The notes under the pieces are model-generated. The model did no database searches. It was given only the letters and a program-made list of their open reading frames with translations, and was not told the DNA's origin. A stretch of DNA of 64,000 nt from Oscillospiraceae bacterium (GTDB lineage Bacteria; Bacillota; Clostridia; Oscillospirales; Ruminococcaceae): assembly GCA_017547245.1 (NCBI GenBank), contig JAFYQD010000008.1:172368-236367 (forward strand), written 5' to 3'. Position 1 is the first letter of the stretch. Every line of letters begins with the position of its first letter. This document shows, in pieces, positions 32,708 through 41,718 of this stretch. A program made the position numbers and the translations under genes.

Positions 32708-34231
32708 GTGTTCGCAAAAATTACCATGATCGTTCTGTTCTTTGTTGTTACGGTGGCCATCGGTTTGTACTGCCGCCGCCATGCCGGCAACGTAGGTGAC
32801 TTTGTTCTGGGCGGCCGCAGCGTTGGCCCTTGGGTTACCGCTTTTGCCTACGGCACTTCCTACTTTTCTTCGGTTGTATTTATCGGTTATGCCGGCCAGT
32901 TTGGCTGGAACTTCGGCATCTCGGCTGCATGGATCGGCCTTGGCAATGCCTTCATCGGCAGTCTGCTGCCCTGGATCATTCTGGGCCGCCGCACCCGTGT
33001 TATGACCAAGCATCTGGAATCTTCCACCATGCCCGATTTCTTTGAAAAGCGTTACCTTTCCAAGAATATGAAAATTGTGGCTTCTGCCATCATCTTCATT
33101 TTCCTTGTTCCTTACTCCGCATCGGTTTACAAGGGACTTTCGGGTCTGTTTTCCATGTCCTTTGGCATCAGCTTTAACTGGTGCATCTTTGGTGTAGCCA
33201 TCCTTACCGCCATTTATGTTGTGGCCGGCGGCTACATGGCTGCTGCCGTTAATGACTTTGTTCAGGGCATCATCATGCTGGGCGGCCTGATTCTGGTTGT
33301 TGGCAGAATTTTGTCCGGCAAGGGCGGTTTTATTTCGGCCATCACCCAGCTTTCTCAGGTTCCCTGCGAGGCTGCCCCCCAAATGCAGGGTGCATTTGCT
33401 TCTTTCTTTGGCCCCGATCCGCTGGCGCTGCTGTCGGTTATTGTGCTGACCAGCCTTGGCACCTGGGGTCTGCCCCAGATGGTCCACAAATTCTACACCA
33501 TCAAGGATGAAAAATCCATCAAAACCGGTACCGTTATTTCCACCCTCTTTGCCTTGGTTATTGCCGGTGGTTCCTACTTTATGGGCGGCTTTGGCCGTAT
33601 CTACTACACTCCCGGCGCAAACGGTGTGGCCTTTGACGAAATTGTTCCCACCATGCTTTCCGAAACCCTGCCCGATATTCTGATCGGTGTTGTGCTGATT
33701 CTGGTGCTGTCGGCTTCCATGTCCACCCTTTCTTCTTTGGTCATTGCCTCCAGCTCCACTTTTACCCTCGACTTCCTAAAGGGCATCTGGTTCCCCAACA
33801 TGAAGCCCAAAACCCAGGTTGTTGTAATCAAGGTGCTGTGTGCCGTGTTCATTCTGCTTTCGGTAATGATTGCCCTTAACCCCACCAACCTGATTACCAG
33901 CCTGATGGGTCTTTCCTGGGGCGCATTGGCCGGCGCATTTTTGGGGCCTTTCCTCTACGGTCTGTTCTGGAAGGGCGTCACCAAGGCTTCGGTTTGGGCC
34001 TGCTTTGTTGTGGGCATCGGCATCACCGTTTCCAACCTGTTCCTTGGCTTTGCCAGCCCCACCATGGCCGGTGCCATCGCCATTGTTTCCAGCCTGTTTG
34101 TGTGCCCTGTGGTCAGCTGGATTACCCCCAAGATGGATACTGCCCATGTAGAAAAGGCCTTTGCCTGTTACGAAGAAAAGGTAACCGTCTCGGTACGCCA
34201 GACCCTGGCCGAACGTGAAGTCAACGCTTGA
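32708..34231 (+). CDS. Sodium/solute symporter (SSS family), T-box controlled
   Basis: The protein of about 508 residues has 13 or so membrane helices and the SSS/PutP-type core: DFVLGGRSVGPWVTAFAYGTSYFS (N-terminal, known by GGRSVGPW), then GGYMAAAVNDFVQG and GLPQMVHKFYTIKD. It imports a solute with Na+. Because a T-box with an apparent UAC specifier controls it, tyrosine (or an aromatic amino acid) is the best guess for the substrate; PutP-like sequence alone would have suggested proline or pantothenate. GTG 32708 has AAAAGGAGAG 7 nt upstream; ATG 32681 sits in the terminator tail. Confidence 0.88.
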   Translation: MFAKITMIVLFFVVTVAIGLYCRRHAGNVGDFVLGGRSVGPWVTAFAYGTSYFSSVVFIGYAGQFGWNFGISAAWIGLGNAFIGSLLPWIILGRRTRVMTKHLESSTMPDFFEKRYLSKNMKIVASAIIFIFLVPYSASVYKGLSGLFSMSFGISFNWCIFGVAILTAIYVVAGGYMAAAVNDFVQGIIMLGGLILVVGRILSGKGGFISAITQLSQVPCEAAPQMQGAFASFFGPDPLALLSVIVLTSLGTWGLPQMVHKFYTIKDEKSIKTGTVISTLFALVIAGGSYFMGGFGRIYYTPGANGVAFDEIVPTMLSETLPDILIGVVLILVLSASMSTLSSLVIASSSTFTLDFLKGIWFPNMKPKTQVVVIKVLCAVFILLSVMIALNPTNLITSLMGLSWGALAGAFLGPFLYGLFWKGVTKASVWACFVVGIGITVSNLFLGFASPTMAGAIAIVSSLFVCPVVSWITPKMDTAHVEKAFACYEEKVTVSVRQTLAEREVNA

Positions 34232-34259
34232 GTCTTCTCATCATTCTTTTTTCCTGCTT

Positions 34260-34299
34260 CAAGCCGCCTCTTTTCATAAGGGGCGGCTTGGTTCCTTTT
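34260..34299 (+). terminator. Terminator after symporter
   Basis: A 9-bp stem (34260-34268 with 34282-34290), a 13-nt loop and tail GTTCCTTTTC; moderate U-tract. Confidence 0.7.
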
Positions 34300-34349
34300 C
34301 GGCACAATATGGTGTATAATAAATGTGAGAAAAAAGGGAGGGAAACCTT

Positions 34350-35105
34350 ATGAAGGCATTGATTACCGGCGCCAGCAGCGGAATTGGCAAAGATATGGCC
34401 TATGTTTTGGCCGAACAGGGTTGGGAACTGATTCTGGTGGCCCGCCGCACCCATTTGTTGGAGCAGCTGGCCCAAAGTTTGCCTGTGGAATGCCGCATCA
34501 TTGCCGCCGACCTGAGCGACCCTTCCGTCTGCCGCGACCTGTACGAAAAAACCAAGGACGATGGTGTTGACCTACTGATCAACAATGCGGGTTTTGGTCT
34601 GCACGGAGAGTTTGTTTCTACCGATTTGCAGCGTGAGGAAGAGATGATCGACCTGAACATCAAGGCTGTGCATATCCTCACCAAACTTTTTGCAAAAGAT
34701 TTTTCAAAGCGCAACAGCGGATACATTCTGAATGTGGCTTCGGCTGCGGCCTTTACCCCCGGTCCGCTGATGGATACCTATTACGCCACCAAGGTTTATG
34801 TGCTGCGTCTGGGCCTTGCTTTGCGTGAAGAACTGCGCCGCCGCGGCAGCAAGGTGGTTGTTTCCACCCTGTGCCCGGGCCCGGTGGATACCGACTTTAA
34901 CAATGTTGCCGGAGTAAGGTTTTCTTTGCCCGGATTGAACAGCCGTAAGGTGGCTGAATATGCCATTGCCAAAACCCTGCGCGGAAAGGCAATCATCATA
35001 CCCGGATTTACCATGAAGCTGGCCTGTGTGGGCAGCAAGCTGCTGCCTGCCACGGTTGTGTCCCGTGTGGCTTATCTGCTTCAGCGCAAAAAGGGCGGGG
35101 TGTAA
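34350..35105 (+). CDS. SDR-family NAD(P)-dependent oxidoreductase
   Basis: The 251-residue short-chain dehydrogenase has the Rossmann motif TGASSGIG (residues 6-13), NNAG, a Ser in NVASAAAF and the catalytic YATK (Tyr-x-x-x-Lys). The Arg pair after the second strand (VARR) favours NADP. It resembles YqjQ/DltE-like membrane-near SDRs of unknown substrate. Start ATG 34350 follows GGGAGGG; TATAAT at 34315-34320 is a likely -10 element. The stop overlaps the next gene by one base, which starts a tight operon with the PflX-like and glycosylase genes. Confidence 0.88.
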   Translation: MKALITGASSGIGKDMAYVLAEQGWELILVARRTHLLEQLAQSLPVECRIIAADLSDPSVCRDLYEKTKDDGVDLLINNAGFGLHGEFVSTDLQREEEMIDLNIKAVHILTKLFAKDFSKRNSGYILNVASAAAFTPGPLMDTYYATKVYVLRLGLALREELRRRGSKVVVSTLCPGPVDTDFNNVAGVRFSLPGLNSRKVAEYAIAKTLRGKAIIIPGFTMKLACVGSKLLPATVVSRVAYLLQRKKGGV

Positions 35106-36001
35106 TGATGGATATTTTGCAAAGCTGCCGCCTGTGTCCGCGCCAATGCGGTGTTGACAGAAGCAGCGGAAAACAAGGCTATTGCGGTGCAGATGACCGT
35201 CTGCTTGTGGCCCGTGCAGCCCTTCATTTTTGGGAAGAACCCTGCATCAGCGGCACAAAGGGCAGCGGTACGGTATTTTTTTCGGGTTGTCCATTGGGCT
35301 GCCGCTTCTGCCAGAATTATGAGATCAGTGCCCGTGGCGTGGGCAAAGCAATCAGCATTCAGCGTTTGGCCGATATTTTTCTGGAACTGCAGGACCGGGG
35401 TGCAAACAACATCAATCTGGTCAGCCCCACCCAGTATGTTCCACACATTATAAAGGCGCTGGAGCTTGTAAAGGCAAGGCTGAGCATTCCTGTGGTGTAC
35501 AACACCGGCGGATATGAGCGTGTGGAAACCCTGAAGCAGCTGGAGGGTTATGTGGATATCTGGCTGTCCGATGCCAAGTATGCCGACCCTGTGCGGTCAA
35601 AAAACTATTCGGCAGCGCAGGATTATCCCCAGACGGCCTTTGCCGCCATTGCCGAAATGCTGCGCCAGTGCGGAACCCCTACATTTGATGAAAATGGAAT
35701 GCTGCGCCGCGGCGTAATTGTACGCCATCTGGTGCTGCCCGGCGGCATGAAGGATTCCTTTGCGGTGCTGGACAGACTGGCTGAACAAAAGAAGAATCAT
35801 GATTTCCTGCTTAGTTTGATGGCGCAATATACCCCCTACCGCAAAGACGAGCAATATACCGAACTGAACCGCCGCATCAGCAGCTATGAATACCGGCGTG
35901 TCTGTGAGTATGCACAGCAGCTTGGTTTTGAAGGCTTTCAGCAGGAGCGCAGTTCAGCCAAAGAAGAATATACCCCCGATTTTGACCTGACAGGGGTTTA
36001 A
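35105..36001 (+). CDS. PflX-like radical SAM protein
   Basis: The 298-residue radical SAM enzyme has the cluster motif CPLGCRFC (C-x3-C-x2-C, about residue 61), preceded by an N-terminal Cys-rich part CRLCPRQCGVD and GYCGA. The latter is characteristic of the PflX/COG1313 branch related to pyruvate formate-lyase activase. Substrate and reaction are not known for this branch, and no glycyl-radical enzyme is in the window. The ATG at 35105 overlaps the SDR stop, so translation is coupled; ATG 35108 is equally possible. Confidence 0.87.
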   Translation: MMDILQSCRLCPRQCGVDRSSGKQGYCGADDRLLVARAALHFWEEPCISGTKGSGTVFFSGCPLGCRFCQNYEISARGVGKAISIQRLADIFLELQDRGANNINLVSPTQYVPHIIKALELVKARLSIPVVYNTGGYERVETLKQLEGYVDIWLSDAKYADPVRSKNYSAAQDYPQTAFAAIAEMLRQCGTPTFDENGMLRRGVIVRHLVLPGGMKDSFAVLDRLAEQKKNHDFLLSLMAQYTPYRKDEQYTELNRRISSYEYRRVCEYAQQLGFEGFQQERSSAKEEYTPDFDLTGV

Positions 36002-36014
36002 GAAAGAGGCTTTT

Positions 36015-36509
36015 ATGCAAGCACAACCGGTGACCCATGCCTTCCAGCCTGTGTTTGACCAAAACAGCAGAATACTGGTGTTGGGCACAATGCCTTCGCC
36101 TTCTTCCCGAAAGAATGGGTTTTACTATTCCCATCCACGCAATCGTTTCTGGCCTGTGCTGGCCGAAATATTGCAGGAACCGCTGCCCTTTACCCCCGAT
36201 GAAAAGCAGGAGCTGGCTTTGCGCCGCGGCATTGCCCTGTGGGATGTGCTGGCCAGTTGCGTGATTGCCGGAGCCGATGATGCCTCAATACGTCAACCCA
36301 TACCCAACGACCTGAGTCTGATTTTAGAACATGCCCCCATTCGTGCGGTTTTTACCACCGGGGGCAAGGCTCATCAGCTATATCAAAGGTATTGTCTGCC
36401 CAAAACCGGGGTGGAGGATATCCCCCTGCCCAGCACCAGCCCTGCCAACTGCCGCATCGGCATGGCAGAACTGACCCAAAGCTACCGCAGAATGCTTGAT
36501 TATTTATGA
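36015..36509 (+). CDS. DNA-deoxyinosine glycosylase (UDG superfamily, family 6-like)
   Basis: The 164-residue protein has the HDG-type motif LGTMPSPSSRKNGFYYSHP followed by RNRFWPVL, then a PSTSPAN motif near the C-terminus typical of the UDG superfamily. Family 6 enzymes remove hypoxanthine from DNA. Start ATG 36015 has GAAAGAGG upstream. It is 13 nt after the PflX-like gene and 22 nt before a DNA methyltransferase, so a DNA-maintenance function within the operon is plausible. Confidence 0.87.
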   Translation: MQAQPVTHAFQPVFDQNSRILVLGTMPSPSSRKNGFYYSHPRNRFWPVLAEILQEPLPFTPDEKQELALRRGIALWDVLASCVIAGADDASIRQPIPNDLSLILEHAPIRAVFTTGGKAHQLYQRYCLPKTGVEDIPLPSTSPANCRIGMAELTQSYRRMLDYL

Positions 36510-36531
36510 TACGGCAAAGAAGGTGAACCAT

Positions 36532-37476
36532 ATGGCCGAAAAACAGCGGGCCCCGCGCAACCGTACCCTTACCCTTGACAAAGAAACCGAACAGCAGATG
36601 CTGAAGCTCTGCCTGAGCGGTGAGACTGAACTGTCTGCCGCCCATTTGCAGGACAATGTACTGTTTGGGGATGCCTTTGAGTGGATGCCCATGCTGCCCC
36701 AAGGCTTTGTTGACCTGCTGATTGTGGATCCGCCCTATAACCTGACCAAACAATATGCAAGCCGACAGTTCCGCCGCACCGATGCAGCGCAGTATGAAGA
36801 ATTTACCCGCCGCTGGATTGAGGCGGTGAAACATACCCTGAAGCCCAACGCCAGCATTTATGTTTGCTGCGACTGGCGCAGCAGCATGGTGATCGGGCGG
36901 GTTTTGGAAGAATACTTCACCCTGCGCAACCGCATTACATGGCAGCGCGAAAAGGGCAGAGGCGCCGCCGCAAACTATAAAAACAGCATGGAAGATATCT
37001 GGTTTGCAACGGTGGACGGAGAAAAAAACTACACCTTTCATGCCGATGCGGTGCGCCTTCGCCGACGGGTGATTGCCCCCTATCGAGCCGACGGACAGCC
37101 CAAAGACTGGCAGGAAACGGCCGAGGGAAACTTCCGTGATACGGCACCCTCTAATTTTTGGGATGACATCACCGTCCCCTATTGGTCCATGCCCGAAAAC
37201 ACCGACCACCCAACCCAAAAGCCCGAGAAGCTGCTGGCCAAACTGATTTTGGCCAGTTCCAACAAGGGTGATGTTGTGCTGGACCCCTTTGGCGGGGTGG
37301 GCAGTACAGCGGTTACTGCCAAAAAGCTGGGACGTCACTTTGTTACCATTGAGCGTGAGGCCGAATATTGTGCATTGGCACAGGCCCGCCTGGAAAAGGC
37401 AGAAGAGGACAAAACCATTCAGGGTTATGAAGATGGCGTGTTCTGGGAACGCAACAGCAAACCTTCCCGTAAATAA
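36532..37476 (+). CDS. Solitary DNA methyltransferase (beta class, probably N6-adenine)
   Basis: The 314-residue protein has the catalytic DPPY motif (residues 66-69, IVDPPYNL) before the SAM-binding motif DPFGGVGST (about 265). This order defines the beta class; DPPY rather than SPPY favours adenine-N6. A target-recognition-like region lies between (about 140-230). No restriction endonuclease is adjacent, so it is an orphan with a likely regulatory or repair role. ATG 36532 follows AGAAGGTG; an in-frame ATG at 36496 overlaps the glycosylase gene. Confidence 0.88.
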   Translation: MAEKQRAPRNRTLTLDKETEQQMLKLCLSGETELSAAHLQDNVLFGDAFEWMPMLPQGFVDLLIVDPPYNLTKQYASRQFRRTDAAQYEEFTRRWIEAVKHTLKPNASIYVCCDWRSSMVIGRVLEEYFTLRNRITWQREKGRGAAANYKNSMEDIWFATVDGEKNYTFHADAVRLRRRVIAPYRADGQPKDWQETAEGNFRDTAPSNFWDDITVPYWSMPENTDHPTQKPEKLLAKLILASSNKGDVVLDPFGGVGSTAVTAKKLGRHFVTIEREAEYCALAQARLEKAEEDKTIQGYEDGVFWERNSKPSRK

Positions 37477-37486
37477 AACAGCAATA

Positions 37487-37520
37487 AAAAAAGACTCTGT
37501 TTTTGGACAGAGTCTTTTTT
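37487..37520. terminator. Bidirectional terminator
   Basis: A 14-bp stem (37487-37500 with 37507-37520) with an A-run on the left and T-run on the right; it serves the methyltransferase and the converging clc gene. Confidence 0.93.
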
Positions 37521-37524
37521 GTTT

Positions 37525-39102
37525 TTAAGGGGTCGTTTCTTTTACGTTGCTGCCCACAAGGTCTTTAAGCTGTTTTATTACAGCCTCGCGGTCATAATAA
37601 CGCAGGCGGATAACCACCTTGTCGCCTGCACGCAGGCGGCGTTCGCCGTCACGGTCAAGTTTTTCCAGATCGGTGTTGGCACGGGTGATGCTGTGCACAA
37701 TGGCAGAAGAGGGCCACAGAATATTGCGGACAGGTTTGCCGGTAGCAAAGGAATGTTCATCCACCGTCATTTCAAAGTGGCCAATCATCGAAGTTTTCCC
37801 TCGGTTTTGTTCCTGCTCCATCTTTTCCAGTGCGGTGTCATAGAAGGGCAGTTGGCCAAGAAGTTCGGTGATGCAGCCGGCAGAAAAGATAACAACTGCT
37901 GCATAGAAAAAGTCGGTAAACTGACCGGTGAGTTCGGCAAACAAAACAGCCGCAGTAAGGGGGGCACGCAGAGTGCCGCCTATAAAGGCGCACATTCCCA
38001 ACAGCACCATGGGCGCAAATAGTTGGTCGGACATACCAACCATACCAAAAAGCTTGGCGGAAACGGCTGCGGCCAAAGCACCAATGGCCAGGGTGGGGAT
38101 AAAAATACCACCGGTAACACCGCTGCCTGTTACCAACAGCATCATAAACAGTCGTACCACAAACAGCAGAAGCAGCAGCCAAAGGCTGTAATGGTTTTCT
38201 GAAGCAAGCAGAATAACATCATGGCCGCTGTAGATGCCGTCGTGCAGAACAAAACCGAGGATGCCTGTAACAACAAAAATCAATATCATTTTTGTCCGGG
38301 AACCAAGCAGCCGGGTGTGTTTTTTAGAAAAGCTTTCATACAGAGCAACCATATAGTCAAACAAGGCCACCGCAATAGCCATCAGCACACCCAAACCCAA
38401 CAGATAGCCGGTGTCTTTCAGCTCAAACCGGGAAAGCTGTGGGATGTGAAGCAGCGTGAAATCAATGGCAAAGGCAGAACACAGCACACGGTTGACCAGT
38501 GTTGCACCCAAAACCGAGGTGGATACGGTCATCAGCAGCACAGGAGTAAACCGCTTGTGCAGCTCTTCCATCGAAAACAGAATGGCGGAAAGGGGAGCTC
38601 CTGTTGCTACAGCAAAGCCGGCACCTGCACCGCCTGTCATAACATATCGGTTCCATGCTCCCGACTTTTTAGAAGCTGCTGAACACATTCCGCCCAGCGA
38701 GGTGCCAATCAGAACGGCAGGGCCTTCGCTGCCAACCGGCACACCGCACACATAGCTGAGCAGGCTGCCCGCAACGGTGGCCAGCAGCGTTTTCAGCCAG
38801 CGGAAGGAAAGCAGACCGCGCAGAACACCTTCGCTTCGGGGAATGCCGCCGCCTTTGGCTTCGGGAACGGCTTTGTGCAGACAAAGCATAAACAAAGCAG
38901 ACAAAGCCAGCAAAACAAAGACCGGCAAAATATAAACAGGGGAGCGGCCGGCAAACCCGTAAATCCAACGGGAAAGATGCTCGGCATATTTGGCCGCCAG
39001 ACGGAACAAAAAGATGGCGGCGCCGGTGATGGCGCCGCACAGCAGCCCATACCCGATGCAGGGCAAAATGCTGGCAGCATTCTGTCGTTTTTGTCTGTTC
39101 AA
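37525..39102 (-). CDS. ClC-family chloride/proton exchanger with TrkA-C-like domain
   Basis: The protein of about 525 residues has the ClC signature motifs: GSEGP with the gating Glu, GGAGAGFAVATGAPLSA and GSGVTGGIFIPTLA. The internal proton-path Glu is kept (FSMEELHK), so it should exchange Cl- for H+ rather than be a pure channel. The C-terminal part from about residue 430 looks like a TrkA-C/RCK-C domain (VRNILWPSSA to VVIRLRYYD), as in some bacterial ClCs. I choose TTG 39102, 4 nt after GGAAGGTGA; ATG 39117 overlaps that ribosome site. Confidence 0.9.
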   Translation of the reverse strand: MNRQKRQNAASILPCIGYGLLCGAITGAAIFLFRLAAKYAEHLSRWIYGFAGRSPVYILPVFVLLALSALFMLCLHKAVPEAKGGGIPRSEGVLRGLLSFRWLKTLLATVAGSLLSYVCGVPVGSEGPAVLIGTSLGGMCSAASKKSGAWNRYVMTGGAGAGFAVATGAPLSAILFSMEELHKRFTPVLLMTVSTSVLGATLVNRVLCSAFAIDFTLLHIPQLSRFELKDTGYLLGLGVLMAIAVALFDYMVALYESFSKKHTRLLGSRTKMILIFVVTGILGFVLHDGIYSGHDVILLASENHYSLWLLLLLFVVRLFMMLLVTGSGVTGGIFIPTLAIGALAAAVSAKLFGMVGMSDQLFAPMVLLGMCAFIGGTLRAPLTAAVLFAELTGQFTDFFYAAVVIFSAGCITELLGQLPFYDTALEKMEQEQNRGKTSMIGHFEMTVDEHSFATGKPVRNILWPSSAIVHSITRANTDLEKLDRDGERRLRAGDKVVIRLRYYDREAVIKQLKDLVGSNVKETTP

Positions 39103-39120
39103 AAAATCACCTTCCATAAT

Positions 39121-39161
39121 ACAAACAGAACATCGGTGCAGTCCGATGGGCTGCACCGATG
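39121..39161 (-). terminator. Terminator of DUF1846 gene
   Basis: A perfect 11-bp stem (39131-39141 with 39151-39161). On the minus strand it is followed by TTCTGTTTGT. Confidence 0.75.
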
Positions 39162-39172
39162 AATCATGATTT

Positions 39173-40654
39173 TTAGTGATGATAAAGTTTTTTGGTCTGA
39201 TAGTGGGGCTCGCTGGTAAGGTTTACACCCAGCTTGCGCAGCACCGAACTGTCAACCTGCGAAAGAATGACCGAAGAATGAGCCTCACAGCCGCGCAGAC
39301 GGGGCAGCTGGTCCAGGGCCAGCTGTGCGGTGGGGTTGGTGGCAGCGCTGATCGAAAGGGCAATCAGAATTTCGTCGGTGTGCAGACGGGGGTTGTGGTT
39401 GCCCAAAAAGCCTACCTTTAAACGCTGGATGGGTTCGATGACAATGGGGGAGATGAGATGGATATCATCGTGGATGCCGCCCAGAACCTTAAGCGCATTC
39501 AGAAGAACAGCGGCCGAGGCACCCAGCAGACTGCTGGTTTTGCCGGTAACGATGGTGCCGTCGCCCAGTTGGATGGCTGCGGCAGGCATACCGGTTTCTT
39601 CGGCCTTGGCCTTTGCGCTGGCAACAACGGGGCGGTCTTCAATGGTAACATTGGCCTGACTCATCAGCAGTTCCTGCTTAAAGACCACGTCCTGATCGCA
39701 GCGGCCCTGACGGTGGTCGCACAGGGTGCTGTAATAGCGGCGGACAATTTCCTGACGGGAGGCCTGGCAGCATACTTCATCGTCGGTGATGCAGTTGCCA
39801 ACCATGTTTACACCCATGTCGGTGGGGCTGTGGTAGGGGCTTTCGCCCATGATGGTGCGCATCATGGAATCCAACACGGGGAAGATTTCAACGTCACGGT
39901 TGTAGTTGACGGTGGTTTCGCCATAAGCTTCCAGATGGAAGGGGTCGATCATGTTGACATCCTTCAGGTCGGCGGTGGCAGCTTCATAGGCCAGGTTGAC
40001 AGGATGCTTCAGGGGCAGATTCCAGATGGGGAAGGTTTCAAACTTGGCATAACCGGCCTTTACCCCACGCTTATATTCGTGATACAGCTGGGAAAGGCAG
40101 GTGGCCATCTTGCCGCTGCCGGGTCCGGGTGCGGTAACGATTACCAAAGGACGTGTGGTTTCAATATACTCGTTTTTGCCAAAGCCTTCGTCGCTGACAA
40201 TCATGGGAATGTTGGCAGGATAGCCGGGAATGGAATAGTGACGATAAACCTTGATACCAAGGGCTTCCAGACGCTTTTTGAAGGCTTCGACGGCAGGCTG
40301 GCCGCTGTAGCGGGAAATAACCACGCTGCCCACATACAGGCCGTAGCCGCGGAAGGCGTCAATCAGGCGCAGAAGGTCATCGCCATAGGTGATATCCAGG
40401 TCGCCGCGCACCTTGTTCTTTTCAATGTCATGTGCATTGATGGTGATGATGATTTCAGCCTGGTCTGCCAGCTGCAGCAGCATGCGGATTTTGCTGTCGG
40501 GCGCAAAACCGGGCAGCACACGGGAGGCATGGAAATCGTCAAACAGTTTTCCGCCAAATTCCAGATAAAGCTTATTATCAAACAGGGCGATGCGGTCGCG
40601 GATGTGCTGGGACTGCATCTCAAGATATTTGTCGTTATCAAAACCAATACGCAT
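39173..40654 (-). CDS. DUF1846-family protein
   Basis: The 493-residue cytosolic protein is highly conserved in Firmicutes and actinobacteria but has no established function. It has a P-loop-like turn PGPGSGKMA (about residue 172) in an N-terminal nucleotide-binding-like domain, and a region with [13 protein letters not shown] second domain follows with a Cys pair (DDEVCCQAS). ATG 40654 follows GAGGGAAA; a further in-frame ATG is 7 codons earlier. It is flanked by terminators on both sides and is probably monocistronic. Confidence 0.88.
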   Translation of the reverse strand: MRIGFDNDKYLEMQSQHIRDRIALFDNKLYLEFGGKLFDDFHASRVLPGFAPDSKIRMLLQLADQAEIIITINAHDIEKNKVRGDLDITYGDDLLRLIDAFRGYGLYVGSVVISRYSGQPAVEAFKKRLEALGIKVYRHYSIPGYPANIPMIVSDEGFGKNEYIETTRPLVIVTAPGPGSGKMATCLSQLYHEYKRGVKAGYAKFETFPIWNLPLKHPVNLAYEAATADLKDVNMIDPFHLEAYGETTVNYNRDVEIFPVLDSMMRTIMGESPYHSPTDMGVNMVGNCITDDEVCCQASRQEIVRRYYSTLCDHRQGRCDQDVVFKQELLMSQANVTIEDRPVVASAKAKAEETGMPAAAIQLGDGTIVTGKTSSLLGASAAVLLNALKVLGGIHDDIHLISPIVIEPIQRLKVGFLGNHNPRLHTDEILIALSISAATNPTAQLALDQLPRLRGCEAHSSVILSQVDSSVLRKLGVNLTSEPHYQTKKLYHH

Positions 40655-40796
40655 TGTATTTCCCTCGTTTCTCAAACAATAGTCTTGCCAATCTCCACCA
40701 AAAGTTTCATTTTGGGGAACACATCATACATCAAACATTTTAACACCAAAGACGAGGGAACACAACCAAAGCAGAAGAAAATTTTGCCGAAAAACA

Positions 40797-40829
40797 AAGA
40801 AAAGCCGTCCCACCCATTGGGGGACGGCT
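40797..40829 (-). terminator. Terminator of gerQ-like gene
   Basis: A 9-bp stem (40803-40811 with 40821-40829). On the minus strand it is followed by TTTCTTTG. Confidence 0.85.
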
Positions 40830-40836
40830 GAAAAAG

Positions 40837-41154
40837 TCAGTATTGGTTTGGGCGGCTGCCCCGCGGACGCTGGCCGGGTGGATAAAAGGTGATGAATTTG
40901 ACCGAAAACAGGTCGCACAGAACATAGTGATTGTTCTGCTCTTCAAAAAGCACAAAATAGCTGCGGCCGCTGGAATGGATATATCCCTGTTTGCGTCCCA
41001 GATTGGCACCTGTTCCCATCAAAAACTCGCAGACCACATAAATGCCGATGTTGTCGGAAATAATCTGCTGGATAGAGCCGCGCATGGTTTCGGTGTCAAA
41101 ATTTTCGGGCGGAGGCGTGTTGAACTGAGGATAACCGGAAGATACATTGGGCAT
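40837..41154 (-). CDS. GerQ-like spore coat protein
   Basis: The 105-residue protein has a Pro/Asn-rich start (about 1-20), then a GerQ-like core: SIQQIISDNIG, followed by KQGYIHSSGRSYFVLFEE and VKFITFYPPG. In Bacillus, GerQ is a coat protein needed for CwlJ to act on the cortex during germination. Here the cwlJ-like gene is immediately upstream (14 nt), the same pairing. The resemblance is modest at the residue level, so the call depends partly on context. Start ATG 41154 has GGAG upstream. Confidence 0.68.
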   Translation of the reverse strand: MPNVSSGYPQFNTPPPENFDTETMRGSIQQIISDNIGIYVVCEFLMGTGANLGRKQGYIHSSGRSYFVLFEEQNNHYVLCDLFSVKFITFYPPGQRPRGSRPNQY

Positions 41155-41168
41155 AGGCTGGTCTCCTT

Positions 41169-41600
41169 TCAGGTTTCGGCATAGGCATCGGTGGGATTAT
41201 AAAAGCAATGGTTGCCGATGCGTATTACAAATTCCCCCACCTTTGAGGGAAAGTTTTGCCTGCAATTGGGGGAATAAGGGTTGAAGTACCACAAGGCATA
41301 ACCCAAACTGGGCAGGCGGTTGCCGGCAATGGCCCAGTTGGCAATGTCGTAATGGATTTGTTCGGCCGACATGTTGTAGATGACCTGGGCATTGGGTTTG
41401 CCGCCAACCGTTTCACGCACGCAGTCAAACTGCCCCTTTTGATAGATGACATCCCGGATGGTACCGCCAAGGCGGCTGTATTCGCCATAGCTGACATGCA
41501 CCCGGTTCATCACCACGCAGGCCACGGCCTTCATGCCGTTTTCGCCCTCGCCGCCCGCCTCGCACCGCAGAATACGGGCCAAAATCTCCAGGTCGCTCAA
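41169..41600 (-). CDS. SleB/CwlJ-family cell wall hydrolase
   Basis: The 143-residue protein is a single Hydrolase_2 domain without signal peptide, like CwlJ. The catalytic glutamate is Glu14 in RILRCEAGGEG. The rest follows the family: AVACVVMNRV, KGQFDCV and LWYFNP ending near the C-terminus. CwlJ-type enzymes break spore cortex peptidoglycan at germination. The TTG start at 41600 is behind GGGGGTGGG. It forms a two-gene unit with the gerQ-like gene. Confidence 0.85.
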   Translation of the reverse strand: MSDLEILARILRCEAGGEGENGMKAVACVVMNRVHVSYGEYSRLGGTIRDVIYQKGQFDCVRETVGGKPNAQVIYNMSAEQIHYDIANWAIAGNRLPSLGYALWYFNPYSPNCRQNFPSKVGEFVIRIGNHCFYNPTDAYAET

Positions 41601-41718
41601 TTATCCCACCCCCATATGCCTTTGTTGCTTCATTCTATGAGCCAGCAGGTATATTTTATACGCAGCAAAACCAATTTTGTGCTACACTTAATAAACAGAA
41701 AGGAACAAAGGAGGCTTG

